A stretch of DNA of 64,000 bases. Origin: Apophysomyces variabilis. Its lineage: Eukaryota > Mucoromycota > Mucoromycetes > Mucorales > Mucoraceae. This document shows, in pieces, positions 1-11,169 of the stretch. Both the position numbers and the translations under genes were made by a program. The stretch covers positions 372,455 to 436,454 of the forward strand of contig MZZL01000391.1 in NCBI GenBank assembly GCA_002749535.1, written 5' to 3'. How positions within the stretch are numbered: position 1 is the first letter of the stretch; every line of letters starts with the position of its first letter. The notes under the pieces are model-generated. The model had not been told where the DNA came from and searched no databases. It worked only from the letters and a program-made list of their open reading frames with translations.

Positions 1-1627
1 TCAGGCTTTGGAGAAGAAAGGACAACTGTCCGATTCTCTTTATGGTAGGGTTACGGTTTTGGATAGAGGGCCAAATCTGATTGATGGAAGATTTCACTTG
101 TGTATGCATACTTGACGGATTCAAAAACGAGACTGCTGCCAAATCGATGGAAAGGTTGCTTAAGCAAGTCTCGGAAACCAAGGCAAAGGAAATGATGAAG
201 GTAATATCTGCATACAATGGCCTTCCTCTTTACTGACGGGTTATCCAGGCCAAGAAGCCTCATCTTCCCTCACCTACTTTTGTTACTGCGTATTTGGATT
301 CCTTCCGCCCAGGTAAAGCAGCAAAAAGCAAGTCGCATTCTATTTACCAGGGATATCTAGTGACTCCTGATTTATCGTCCATTAGTGACGAAGAGTCTGG
401 CGATGCATACTATGCCAAGGCCTACCGTGCTGTGGCCAACAAGGATTATGAAACAGCTGTAGAAGCTTGTGAGCGTGCTGTGACTTTAGGTTGTTCTCGC
501 ACATACCAAGCCCTCGCTCTCAATATGTATGGCACCTTTGTCTTTTTAAAGGGTAACACCAAGGATGCGTTGGAGTACTTTAATAAGGCAATTGAGGCCG
601 ACCCTAAGTTCGTCCAAAGCTACATTAAGCGTTCAAGCATATTTATGGAGCAAGGTAAGTTGAAAATCTTTAGGCAAAATTTACGACTAATCTTTCCTAA
701 GGTGATGTTCCATCCACCTTCAAGCAGTTTGAAGAGGCTATCGCCATTAACCCCAGCGATCCTGACATCTATTACCATAGGTAAGGAGAGGAGAAAGACC
801 GGTTGTTTCATGGAAACTAACGGAAGGATATATCAATAAAACAGAGGCCAAGGTGTGCTTGTAACAACGAGAAGATGCTAAATCCGTACTAACACAATCT
901 TTAGTAAACTATATCAGTGGAAATTATGACGCTGCTGCCAAGGATTATAGCGAGAGTATCAAATTGGATGATTCCTTTGTGTATGCCCATATTCAGCTTG
1001 GCGTTGTACAGTATAAATTGGGTTCGATTTCTTCTTCTATGACAACATTCAACAACACCTTGAAAAAGTTCCCCAACTCGGCAGACGTGCACAATTATTA
1101 CGGAGAGCTTTTGGCGGACCAGCAAAAATTGCCAGATGCCATTGACATGTTTAGCAAAGCTGTTGCTATGGATCCCAAAAATCCATTGCCATATATTAAC
1201 AAGGCCATGTTGATGTATCAAGTTATGGGCGACATTAACGAAGCTACAGCACTTTGCAAGACAGCTTTAGAGGGTACGAAAAAGCATAGCAGGCGATAAT
1301 GACCGTGATTTTCTGAATCATATTATTAGCCGATCCTGCATGTGATGCTGCTGTTGCATCTCTCGCACAGATCCTGCTTGAGCAAGGCAAGCCTGAGGAG
1401 GCTCTCAAATATTATGAGCTGGCTATTGAATTGGCGAGAACCGAAGCCGAGCTTGAACACGCCATTTCATATGTCGAGGCGACAAAGACTCAGATCAAGT
1501 AGGCATCGCATATTTAACCTTTCCGTGTTATTAAGCTCATTATCATTTTCTTCCTTTTTTTTTCTTCAGATTCGCACAGGAATACCCCGAAGCGGCTGCA
1601 AATCTGAAAGCATCAAGGGGACAATAG
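1..1627 (+). CDS. TOM70: Mitochondrial import receptor TOM70, C-terminal part (5' end outside window)
   Basis: Exons <1..44, 91..200, 249..654, 702..780, 845..852, 905..1273, 1330..1498, 1570..1627; all phases close and about 413 residues are visible. The protein is a run of TPR helices, e.g. the repeat at 415-640 with the pattern A-Y-x-A-V-x-A-C-x-R-A, ending KASRGQ. The family-typical segment [12 protein letters not shown] precedes the C-terminal TPRs, and [16 protein letters not shown] matches the yeast Tom70 core. In known biology Tom70 sits in the mitochondrial outer membrane, binds internal targeting signals and Hsp70/Hsp90, and passes carrier precursors to Tom40. The N-terminal membrane anchor and clamp domain are not in the window. 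Exon 5 is only 8 nt: without it the conserved HRGQ is lost and the frame breaks. The first intron uses an AAG acceptor. Confidence 0.92.
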
Positions 1628-2551
1628 GAGTAAAAGACGCAACAACCAATGCTCAATACAAACTTAGTAGAATAAAATGTCAGCTTTCAATCTGTATCTA
1701 GACTAAATGCTTAATTGACGAAATCTTACCAGTAGCGTCCGTTAAAATAGCGTTAGCGTTTCCTGCTTAGATGGTGCTATCTGAAGAAGGACACATACTC
1801 GTAAGGTGTTTGTACACGCGAGTAGTATAACTGTGCAATAGAAAGAACTAATGTCAATCATGAGCGCCTTTAGGAATGGGTGCTTGTTGACTGTGGATTG
1901 CATTATTTGCTCAGCATTCAAAAAACAATAAGAAGAACAGTTATCTGTCTCGTTTTGGAATGACACACCGGTAACCATTCGTACGACAACCGTCTATATA
2001 TCTGGCTGTATGGGGCAGTAAATCAGGAATCTCCCTTAAAAGGCAAACAAAACTTTATTTATTTAATTGCTTACGAAATGAGAACGTATATCCTTAAGTT
2101 GGTGCTTATGTTGGCAAGGAAAGAATTTAACCCCTGATGTAACCTTTCTGACTTGGAAGAGTTCCAACTCAGTCCACTTTCTGCAATGGTTTGCAGAGAA
2201 ACCAAGTGGTTGCATGATATGGTTCATTCTGGGCTTGATGTTCCATAATTAGCAAGGCATAAATAGAGGCAGGTAATGTTCCATTGAATTACATGCCATC
2301 AGCAAAGGCCTGGTTAACAAAGGCATCTTCCGAGCTTTAGTTCTCTGATCAAGGGTCAATATGAATATCAAGTCCAAGCAATTAACACTTCCGTATTCAA
2401 TCGTAGCCATGTTGCTCAACAGACCAAATACAGGCGAAGTCACTGGGTTGGCTCGTATGTAGCACATAAGCGGGACATTATTTAATTGCGTCCAGCTTTC
2501 TCCCTTTCCTTCTTTTCCTTCCTTCTTTGCCTGTTTTCTCCGCATTTTAAT
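1628..2551. other. Intergenic, no gene recognised
   Basis: A minus-strand open stretch at 2249-2480 reads like a protein, with segments such as NPVTSPVFGLLSNMA. It has no ATG and no family resemblance I recognise, and it overlaps the probable promoter of the next gene. A C/T-rich tract at 2495-2540 precedes the ATG at 2552. Confidence 0.4.
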
Positions 2552-3105
2552 ATGAACGGTGACCTTGAAAAGCAAGAGATATTAACTGAAAAGTCACCTC
2601 TGATGACATGCCATTCTGAGATGACGTACTGGCAAAGATTGGATTATCTTTTGTTTGGCCACTGCATCAAAGATCGTCGCACATTGGTCCACGCTTACAC
2701 TATCGCATTTGGAGCAGCATTAATCAGCCTATCCATTCATTTCATCATCCCTCTTTCTATACCACAATATCATATGCCGAATTGCTTGGCTGACACGGAC
2801 TGGATCCTTCAGTTACTGGTAACCACCTTTGGAGGAGTTATTGGTAATGAAAATACAGCAGCCACCGATATTTGTAGATATTAACCATGTTTAATAATAT
2901 AGGCTTGGATGCCATTTGGAACCTAGATATTATAGACCTGTTACTGATTTTAAGCACTCTTGGGTCGCATGTAGGAATTGCGTACTGGATTACCAGAATC
3001 ACGGTGGTTGCTTGCTTTCATACACATTACCCAATAGGATTAATGATAATACCTCTTGCAGCCATCTGGGCCATTCAAAAGAGAAACCGGAATAATAAAA
3101 ACTAG
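2552..3105 (+). CDS. Small multi-pass membrane protein, function unknown
   Basis: Exons 2552..2843 and 2903..3105 give 164 aa; the donor is GTAATG, the acceptor ATATAG and the joined codon is Gly. The ATG at 2552 follows a pyrimidine-rich tract and begins MNGDLEKQEIL. About four hydrophobic segments are visible: TIAFGAALISLSIHFIIPL (~45-65), WILQLLVTTFGGVI (~84-97), IIDLLLILSTLGSHVGIAYWI (~107-127) and PIGLMIIPLAAIWAI (~142-156). The tail KRNRNNKN is basic. I do not recognise the family. The two-exon structure with a phase-correct intron inside a hydrophobic segment argues for a real gene. It lies between TOM70 and COQ9 on the same strand, which by itself says little about function. Confidence 0.7.
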
Positions 3106-3462
3106 AATACATATTCAATGCATAATTGGTTTCGAACCAGGATGCTTGACTTTACTCGGGAACGGATGGGTAAAACTTAGAATAAACTTTGTGTACGCTT
3201 CTTTTATGTGCTGTAGTAATAAACCAACTCGTAATTATTCAAGGCGTAAAGTCTAGTATTGTGTACCTAGCCTATTCCACAAGGCCAATTGTCGTGGTAG
3301 CCAAAGAGACCAGCTTGATGCTAGCAATCAATCCATTGGTGTGACTGTCCGCCCGAGGTAAATTTCGTTCTCTGTGGAGGGGGGGCTGTGAGCAAAAAGT
3401 CTTTGCAGGCACCCTTCACTTGTTGGCGTGTTTGAAGGAAACTCACGCCACATATATTAACC
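3106..3462. other. Intergenic spacer and likely COQ9 promoter
   Basis: 357 bases with a short G-run (GGAGGGGGG near 3375). No coding signal or RNA gene was recognised. A TTTCGAA core near 3130 resembles a tRNA B box, but no tRNA folds around it. Confidence 0.4.
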
Positions 3463-4657
3463 ATGTCCACATTGCGTCTTTTGCCATCCGTTCGTCCATT
3501 GACAAGTGTCCTTCGTCATGCCTTGCGTCCTTGCGCCAGACAGCCTGGTGTAATGAACGTGACGCGACGATACATGTCCGAAAGCAGTTCAGCCCCTCCA
3601 CCAACACCCGAAACGTAAGTTTATGCAATAACCTTAACAACACATGAGGATAACTCAAAGGCCATTAATGGTAAACAATAGACAAAAACATGACAGTGGC
3701 AAACCTTCTTCTCCTGTGCAGGCCATGCTGAAGGCTACCCTTCCATTTGTGAATGAACATGGTTGGTCTATGGACAGCTTGATGCTTGGTGCCCAATCCC
3801 TTGGGTACCCCTCCGTGGCCCACGGTCTGATTGCCGACGGCGAATCTGGCCTTGTCGACGAATTTTTGAAGGACTATCGACGTCAGTTCATTGCATTGAT
3901 TGAAGAAAAACTTGCTTCTGACGAAGTAAAAGGGTAAGCGATAAGGCAAGAATGAGAAAGAATGAGCACAATTGTCACTCGATGCTCATTCATCAAATTT
4001 GTACCGTCCAAGACTTTCCATTGATGCCAAAGTTCGATTGTTTACTGCCATGCGAATCGAAATGATGCAACCTTTTATCAAACGTTGGCCAGACGCCTTG
4101 GCTGTCATGGCACGACCTTCGAATATTCCAATGTCTTTGAAACATCTAGGAGATATTGCGGATGATATCTGGTACTACGCTGGTGATCGAAGTCCTGATG
4201 TAATACAAAGATAACGGAAGGGAAAATCAAGTTGGAAATTGACAATGATATAGATGAATTGGTATACCAAGCGTGCATCACTGGCTACGATTTATTCTGC
4301 AACGGAATTATACATGACCCAAGATGTCTCACCCAACTATACTGAAACATACCGTTTCTTGAATAGAAGATTGGATCAAGCCAAGTTGGTGGATGCCAGT
4401 GCGCGTCAGGTTAGACCCATTAAAGGACGATTTTGCTTTCGGCTGAAAATTTTAGCTTACGCCATCTTTCAACTTTTTTTTATAGTTATGCACGATGTTG
4501 GCATTCGGCGCCAGAAGTTTCGTCGGTGCTCTTTCCACGGTAAGTTAGAGGTTTGGAATGAAAAGCGTGTGCAAAAAGAAAAAAGCAGAGATCTTTTTGT
4601 GAGTGATTCTGAGCCAATTTTTTTGGTCTTTTATAGCGAGGCAACCGTGTTCTTTAG
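3463..4657 (+). CDS. COQ9: Ubiquinone biosynthesis protein COQ9, mitochondrial
   Basis: Exons 3463..3614, 3682..3933, 4013..4199, 4254..4409, 4486..4539, 4637..4657 (273 aa). The first ~45 residues are rich in Arg/Ser/Leu with no acidic residues up to MSES, as expected of a matrix presequence. The mature part carries COQ9 hallmarks: an N-terminal helical TetR-like segment (LPFVNEHGWSMDSL), the block MQPFIKRWPDALAVMA, then DDIWYYAGDRSPDMNWYTKR. COQ9 binds lipid intermediates and helps COQ7 hydroxylate demethoxyubiquinone at the inner membrane. The intron-1 acceptor is ambiguous: 3660 would add 7 residues compared with 3681. Intron 2 ends at CCAAG (4012), the only acceptor that keeps the frame. 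Confidence 0.93.
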
Positions 4658-4829
4658 ATCTCATATTTCTTCTTTTTTATTTGTATCGTTCATCATTTGC
4701 AATATGCCGACTAGTCAACCCTCCCCCCACTCTATCATATGAAAAATTTACAGTTTTATTAGTATTTAGTTGGATGGGGAATTGTTGTTTATATACATAT
4801 GGAAGGGATGCATGTTTCGATGTTGATTG

Positions 4830-4851
4830 TATATATATATATATATATATA
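4830..4851. repeat. (TA)n microsatellite
   Basis: About eleven TA units in the 3' spacer between COQ9 (+) and the PAS gene (-), i.e. between two convergent 3' ends. Confidence 0.95.
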
Positions 4852-4906
4852 GTTCGGTGCGGGTGTGATTTAATGGAGGGGTCAAGGTAAAGAAAAGGGA
4901 ATCTTT

Positions 4907-5944
4907 TTATACGATGCCATCGCAGGCATGTTGGATCGTCTTTGCTATTAACCATTCTGAGCCATGATCGAAGAGTTTGTTTAACAGCGACTTTGTTTTT
5001 CCCGATTCCACAAGACCTGTCCATTCAATCATGGTGCAGAATCGATCAATTTCCGGTCTCGATTTGGCAGTTTGGACAACCGATCTGACAACGCTAGCTG
5101 CCGAGTTGGGTGAAGTGATGATATCGAGCCAGTTGGCTACTTTTATCCAATCGCCATCATGACTGAAGAGTTTCCATGAATGACTCACAGTCTGAACCAA
5201 CATCACGAGACCTGTGGCTAACAGATTGGCCAAGGCCAGTCGTCCACTATCCAACGCACTCCAAAAGCGTTGGTTAACCTGCGCAAGCGTATGGCTGAAC
5301 CCGCAGGGCTGCAACGCGACGTGGACGGGTTCAGGATCAGGTGTGGTTGGTCTGATGATACACAGCATCTCTTGGTCGAGCGTGACAGCCATCACCTGGT
5401 ACCAATCAAACCCGTCGTCTTCAGGCCGAGCGGAAAAGAATTGGCATCGGACTTTGAAGGTTGCCCCGCCTTGGCCGGTTGCCTGACTCAGACCAGCGCA
5501 CAAGGGTTGGACATCGTCGGGGTGGACGAATCGCATGATTGGTACGCCCGTCCATGACGTCGGTGGTGCCGTCAAGGCGTCTGCACAAAAAAAGGCATCA
5601 ATCGTACCATACGGAGTCAAACGCGCGATGGCAAGGTCACCCAAAACTTTTCCGGTTTCGTATAGCTGTCCTAAAACAGTGGTGTCTGAACATACAATCG
5701 TACCGTCATCGGGATGAGCGCAAACACATAACATTAAGCGTTCATTTGTCTGTCGATGATAGATGGTTACGAACGCTGAGGCTATTGCTTGAGCTGGGTC
5801 CAAAACAGTGTGAAGTGGCTGATCGGTTGGATCGTAACCTAGCAGCTGGACTAGTTCTGTTGTGGCAGAGACGATCTGGCCTTCTTTAACAGAAAGGTAA
5901 GCCATAGAACGTAAAGGACAGGTAGATAACGTATGCGATGCCAT
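4907..5944 (-). CDS. PAS-domain protein, single exon
   Basis: An intact 345-aa frame starting MASHTLSTC at 5944, preceded by A/T-rich promoter sequence. An N-terminal PAS-like half (~20-60: EGQIVSATTELVQLLGYDP) is followed by a clearer PAS fold (~100-215) with TPYGTIDAFF, then RFVHPDDVQPL, the usual HPDD motif, and a strand ending QEMLCIIRP. The C-terminal third (~230-345) is helical with no recognised motif. No DNA-binding zinc finger, kinase or LOV cysteine motif (NCRFLQ) is visible, so it is not a WC-1 type photoreceptor. A sensor or adaptor role is inferred. GC content is higher than in its neighbours and there are no introns, which is unusual here. Its 3' end faces COQ9. Confidence 0.8.
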   Translation of the reverse strand: MASHTLSTCPLRSMAYLSVKEGQIVSATTELVQLLGYDPTDQPLHTVLDPAQAIASAFVTIYHRQTNERLMLCVCAHPDDGTIVCSDTTVLGQLYETGKVLGDLAIARLTPYGTIDAFFCADALTAPPTSWTGVPIMRFVHPDDVQPLCAGLSQATGQGGATFKVRCQFFSARPEDDGFDWYQVMAVTLDQEMLCIIRPTTPDPEPVHVALQPCGFSHTLAQVNQRFWSALDSGRLALANLLATGLVMLVQTVSHSWKLFSHDGDWIKVANWLDIITSPNSAASVVRSVVQTAKSRPEIDRFCTMIEWTGLVESGKTKSLLNKLFDHGSEWLIAKTIQHACDGIV

Positions 5945-6482
5945 CGGTTCTTTTTTTTTTCAAAAGTAAATAATAAAACAAAATACAATATAATAACAAC
6001 AATAGAAATAAAGATATATAAAAAAAAGAGGGGTGTGTATGTGTCGGAGGAATAAACAAAAGATTTATATATATTTTTTTTGAGTGGGGTTGGGGGGAGC
6101 AGAGAGGAGAAAGAAAAAGAAAGAAAGACACCCCCAACTCCTTTACCCTTACGTACTTGCTTACTTACTCCCCTCGCTGTCCCTTTCTCCCCCACATTAT
6201 GTTCTCTCTCTTTCTCTCTCTCTCTCTCTCTGTTTCTCTTTCTCTTGCCATCCTACAGATCTTTAAACATTGCGCCAAAACAACAACAACTCCTCCTTTT
6301 AGTTCCTTTTCTTTTGTTTAATGAAACTTCATATACTAAAAACATGCCTCTTTTTCTTTCTGGAAACGTAAAGAAAAAACGTAAAGATTTCAATCGGGCG
6401 AATTATAATGATCCTCTTATTCTTCTGGCTGTCCTTTGGTTTTGGAATGGTCTATTCCTCATCATGTCATTTCCCCCATTCT
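5945..6482. other. Promoter region of the PAS gene, low complexity
   Basis: 538 bases between the PAS start (5944) and the 3' end of the RRM gene (6483). A+T-rich runs at 5950-6080 and a long pyrimidine tract at 6180-6250 (CTCTCT and TTTCTC runs) read as GA-rich on the minus strand. Such tracts are common in fungal promoters. No gene is supported. Confidence 0.5.
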
Positions 6483-8398
6483 TTATTTTGTTTTCTTTTC
6501 TTTCAGCTTACCCATCTTTTGATGATGACTATCACTCAACTTGGGTCGCCACGTAGTACTAGTGACGGGAGGTGGAGGTGGGGAAGGGACCAAAGGCGGA
6601 TAAACATAGTACATAGAGGTATAATAAGGGTTGTCATAATAAGCCGAGAACTGGTCATGGGGCGGAGAATACACCGGCATGGGATAGTATGGGTACACAG
6701 GATAATCTAACATGGCATGTGAGTGCCCCATTTAGGTCAAGTCGCTCTTTTGTTGTGCCTTACTCTTATTCTTCTTCTTACCTTGGTACTTATTATAAGT
6801 ATAAGCCATATCCGTCATACTCTATCATGAAGTTAATATTTATTAATCTTACAATAAGATCGTATTATGTTCGTGTCCTTTTTTATTACTTCTTACCGTA
6901 AAAGGCATGTAAGCCGCCGTGTCGTAGTAGATCGACAATGGTTCACGCGACGTGGACCCCACTTGCTGAGAAATGATCGGAGGTTGGAAATAACATCCAG
7001 TCTCAGTCACCTTGGATTCATCCTCCTTATTGCCAGAGGCCATTTGGTATTGATAAATGGAGGCTGGAAATCCCATACCAGGTGGATGAGGGCGTTCCAT
7101 ATACGGACTATGGGATGGCCGACTAGTCAAAGGTTCATGGTATTCGCGGTAGGCCACCCGGATAGGCCGTCCAACCCAGACAGCTCCGTTCTAAGCAAAC
7201 AGAAACCATTTTATATTAATTACATCGAAATTTGGGACTTTCCTACCTCGTGTTCAATCGCTGTTGCCGCTTCTTGGTTATTGGTGTATCGGACAAAAGC
7301 AAACACGCGTTTACCTCCTCTAGTATCTGTTTTACGGTGCATGCGCAAGTGGACAATGTTTCCGTAATGTCCAAATCGGGAGTATATAGCGCTTTCCGTC
7401 ACCGTTTCTGGAAGATTGCCGATAAAGACACTAAGTTTATCTGTGCGACATACCGCAGGGTCGGAAAGGCTGCTCTCCAGATTGGAAGCCCATTCGACAC
7501 ACCAATGGCTTGATGCCTGAGAGGCACGCAGATTCAAAAAAGCTTTGATGGCATCATCACGGTACCGGAACTTGACAAAGGCACACTGCGCCTGACTGCT
7601 GGACTTGGTAAGCGTGATATCTTCGATCTCGCCAAAGCGTGTTAATTTGCCTTGAATTTTCTGATGGAATGTATACACAATGAGTTTTCCTTTCCCAAGA
7701 TCCCCACTGTTTTATGTTATTTAGTTACCTTTTCTGACAACCATGTGTTATCCAAAGCAGCAAGGCAAAGTGTCCGATTCACTCGTGCTGGTTCGCATCG
7801 AATGTTTCGTCCATCCAGTACTGTTCCAGGCGCTTCTCTCAAAGCCTTTTTGGCGTCACTCATTCGTTCGTATTGGACGAAAGCGTAAGGTCGATCCATC
7901 CAATCCTTCAACACTTTGACGTTAAGCAGATCACCCCACTGCATAAAATGATTCGACACCGAAACGTTCAGCTGTTCATCATTTTTCTCTTTAGTCAAAC
8001 TACAAAAAATAATCGATGAATACGAGTATTCACATTTTCATAGTATCTTCTCTTATCTTTTTCCTGACCTTGCTACAAAGATACAGGCGGCTGGACTTCC
8101 CCGTTTATCGATATCTGAATCTGACGTTTGTTCTGCATGAATGGAAATTTTTTTAGGAAAATGAGACTGTCATATGAAAAAATAAGCTATTGTTTCTACC
8201 TGTAGGAGAGTGTCCTTGGCTTATCTCAGTTGAATCTGTAGAAGACGAACTCTCAGAACAGCTGGGATGACAATGCCTCGGCCATGAAGGAACTTCTTCT
8301 TTTTGAGAAAGCATACTTTCGTGAAAGGTTACATCGACAAGATGATTGCCTTCCTTGACGGTATGTTGATCTATCTGGGATTCTGATTTCTCCGTCAT
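6483..8398 (-). CDS. Three-RRM RNA-binding protein with Tyr/Pro-rich tail
   Basis: Minus-strand exons 8398..8200, 8132..8069, 7999..7729, 7660..7247, 7190..6897, 6821..6782, 6706..6483 (501 aa). RRM1 (~83-165) has RNP2-like CIFVASL and RNP1-like RPYAFVQY. RRM2 (~170-245) has TLCLAAL and QCAFVKFRY. RRM3 (~253-335) has VFIGNLP and RVFAFVRY. The N-terminus is Ser/Glu-rich. The tail is strikingly rich in Tyr and Pro (YPVYPYYPMPVY; five consecutive Pro), suggesting a low-complexity interaction region. RRM1 followed by a conserved E-P-A-R-V-N-R link resembles fungal post-transcriptional regulators expressed in reproduction, but I cannot name an orthologue. Exon 6 is only 40 nt; it is required because direct splicing from 6897 to 6706 gives the wrong frame. 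Confidence 0.88.
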
Positions 8399-9391
8399 TC
8401 AGTAACCTTTTTTGGCGTGATACTAAACGAAAGGTAGGTATAAAGAAGAAGGAAAAGAAAGAAAGGGGAAAAAATTATAGAAGTAAAGACAACAAATGGT
8501 TCCAGTCTTTTATACTGATGAAGAAAAAAAAAGAACAATAAATGATCAAAGATATGACATCGTCTTGTGCCTGGACAGATATAACTCTTTGATTAATTCC
8601 TATATCTCTGCTAAAGAAGATACACAAACCAAAGAAATAACAAGGACTGTCTCCTTCCATCCTATTATATACCTTGTCTTTTGTTTCTACTTGTTCTCTT
8701 TACGTGATCCCTTTTGAAAAATGACAGAATGGATCTGGTTATCGAAAAGAAAAATGGAGATAACGTATGTGGCTTAGATACAGATGCACTTACGTTAGCA
8801 TTGATCATTATGCAGGACATTCAAACCTAGTTCTTTTTTCTTTTCCTGCTGCGGTCGCGTCTATTTCTTTGTGCTCGCTATGACCACTCCTTTCCTCTTC
8901 AATTATTATCTTCTTCTAGAATTGATAATGAAGCCATGATCCCAAGATTTATTTCATCTTTTACAACATTATCTCGTATTGTAAGCAAGTAAGTTCCGTT
9001 TTTTGGAGCAAGACATAATGACAACTTCAATTCCATCTAAACCCTTTTTTTTCCTTTCAAACCTCGCGATCACGAAATAGCCAACCAAATGGCCATAGAA
9101 CTTGGCTGACATTGAATGTCTATCATATGAAATTTTTAACGTTTCGTTTTGGAAAGGCAAAGCTAGGAACTGCTATAGGCATAAGATCCATTTAAATTAT
9201 TGGTTCAAGTTTCATAAAGCTTTGCTCAATGACAAGCAGGGACTATGCTTGCTGAGCATTTGGAAAACAAAGTAAAAGCACCACCTGCCTTATCCAACCA
9301 TCTTTGTTCATTACGTGACTTGCCACTGGGGCCGCGGAATTGGCGAGTCCCACTGGGTTGGATTCCTTCCGTTTTAAGATGCTGTTGCAGT
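8399..9391. other. Divergent promoter region between RRM (-) and SAS4-like (+) genes
   Basis: About 1 kb, A/T-rich. An open minus-strand stretch at 9243-9500 lacks any ATG and overlaps the first exon of the next gene, so it is not called. Nothing else is supported. Confidence 0.4.
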
Positions 9392-10375
9392 ATGCCTCAT
9401 CAACCAAAAGCTCGTTCTCATGCAGGACATAAACGCGCTTTACCAGCACGTCACAGCTTCTTAACTGATGCTGTTCAAGCAGTACTAGAAAATCAGACAA
9501 GTAGGCAGTAATATAAAGTGAAAAACTACGGTTTATTCAATCATTCATATTCCTTTTTACGGTTGGTAACTGATTCTAAATCATCAGAACAGAATGAGCC
9601 CAGTATCACTGGTCAAAGTATCATCGAAGTGCTCCCAACTGGGCCCATCCCCAAGGATTACCATCAGCATACATTCGAAGAAGAGTCAGTAGAACCACAA
9701 ACTGGTCATCCACTTCCTGTTCCAGACTTTATCGTATTACCTCCACGGTTAGATAAACAGTCGGATAAAGTATTTAAGCCAAAAAAAAGAAGCCATTGCT
9801 TATTTCTGTTTGTTAACAAATCACAGATAGTTACTGAACCCATTCCTGAGGACTATTATTTAAAACGCCACCGAAAACATGAAATGGAGGAGAAGAAGCA
9901 AAAAAACCGCGAAAAGGAACGATTGCAGCATGAACTGTATCAACAGCAACAAATGGTGGACCGTATCCGGAGTATGGACAAGAGCACCTTACTATCGATC
10001 ATCTCATCCCTACGTCATCGTGAGGGAGAAGAAGAAGGAGAACACGAAGAACACGAAAGAGAAGAAGAAGAAGAAGAAGGAGACCAGGTGGATGTCGATG
10101 CTGTGCACGGCCAACTTTTGCGGGATGCTGAGGAAACACTTAGACGGTACGAAATGCTGGGTTTTGGACGGCGTTTGAAAAAGAAACCGGATGTGTCCAA
10201 ACCGCCGATCCATACATTTGAACAACTGGTGCTTGCCACACAGCGGAGCGCTCGACGAAGTCCGCGAAACGTGGTGGCCTTTGGTCGGAAACTACCACCC
10301 ATGAAACAAACTGAATTCAGTCTACCAAGGAAGCTCTTTGGTTCACTCATGGATGCACGCATGGCAAAACATTAA
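9392..10375 (+). CDS. SAS4/PEHE-type chromatin protein (histone acetyltransferase complex scaffold-like)
   Basis: Exons 9392..9500, 9588..9769, 9827..10375 (279 aa). The diagnostic part is residues ~98-150: PIPEDYYLKRHRKHEMEEKK, then NREKERLQHE, matching the SAS4 / PEHE family signature (P-P-E-D-x-Y-x-x-x-H-R-x-x-E-x-x-E-K-x-x-R-N-x-E-x-x-x-x-x-x-H-E). Fungal SAS4 scaffolds a MYST acetyltransferase, and KANSL1/MSL1 are the animal relatives. An acidic Glu tract (~165-190) is encoded by GAA/GAG triplets, and the C-terminus is basic. The exon-1 start was chosen because it is the only in-frame ATG giving phase 1 into exon 2. Without removing intron 9770-9826 the conserved block would carry an unrelated insert. 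Confidence 0.7.
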
Positions 10376-11169
10376 CCCCACATCTTTTTCTTCCACATCA
10401 CTCTTTTAACCTATTTCCTTCCATCGTTGTTTCCTCCCTTTGATCATCCCAAGGACGAACCTTTTAGTTTCTGTTCCATAGTTTCTTTTGGCATCTTTCA
10501 TCTGCATGAATAAACGGTCATATGCAAGAAAAAAATATCCGGATTGGGCGGTGAAACTCAGTCGGTGCTTTTTGACAAGTTTTCTTTTTTTGGGTCGCAC
10601 GCGTTCTGGACAAGCTTCCTTTTTGTTCTCTCTCCGGCGCTTGAGCAGGTTTAAAAAGACCCACAATTAAGAGTGGGGTAAACAATAGCCCGTGATCTAT
10701 TCCACATTTTATATATAGATCACAACATAAAGAACAAGACACATAAACACGTCCGGAGATTCCTCATAGGTTAGGGTGATTTACCCTGTTGTCTTCATCT
10801 TTTTATTGTAGGGACGGGTCACATGGCGTGAGGGTTAAACATCAGCGGTAGGGAGACCTAATAAGTATGTGGGCTAGGGTCACCCTACCTGCATGTCAAA
10901 TCTTTAAGGTTATCATGCTTCCCAAGCTGGCTTTCACTGTGTCATGCAGTTCATGCCTAGAGAAACCTCCTCGTTTTCCATGCCCTCCGTGGCTTTTTTT
11001 TTTGCCTAGTGCCCCTACCCAAAAAAAAAAACTTACTTCAGTTTAGAAGAGGTTTGGGTTCAAATGGGAAAAAAAAAAGAGAAAGCCATTGGAGACTGCA
11101 TAGTCAAGATAATAAAAAGGAGATGGAAAGCGATTTCAAAATGCACTTGATTTACTGCTCGTTTTCCTT
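10376..11169. other. Convergent intergenic region with TAGGG/ACCCT inverted repeats
   Basis: It lies between the 3' ends of the SAS4-like gene (+) and the cyclin gene (-). It contains AGGGT-n5-ACCCT at 10773-10787, TAGGGT-n1-ACCCTA at 10875-10887 and several further TAGGG words, plus poly(A/T) tracts at 10990-11090. No gene was recognised. Confidence 0.5.

Noticed and set aside
3120..3145. TTTCGAA core resembling a tRNA T arm
   Set aside because: Palindromic core only; no cloverleaf on either strand.
9243..9500. Minus-strand open frame with convincing amino-acid text (includes LRSCDVLVKRVYVLHENE)
   Set aside because: It starts from TTG with no ATG until near its end and lies opposite exon 1 of the SAS4-like gene. 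No upstream exon fits. Probably a shadow.
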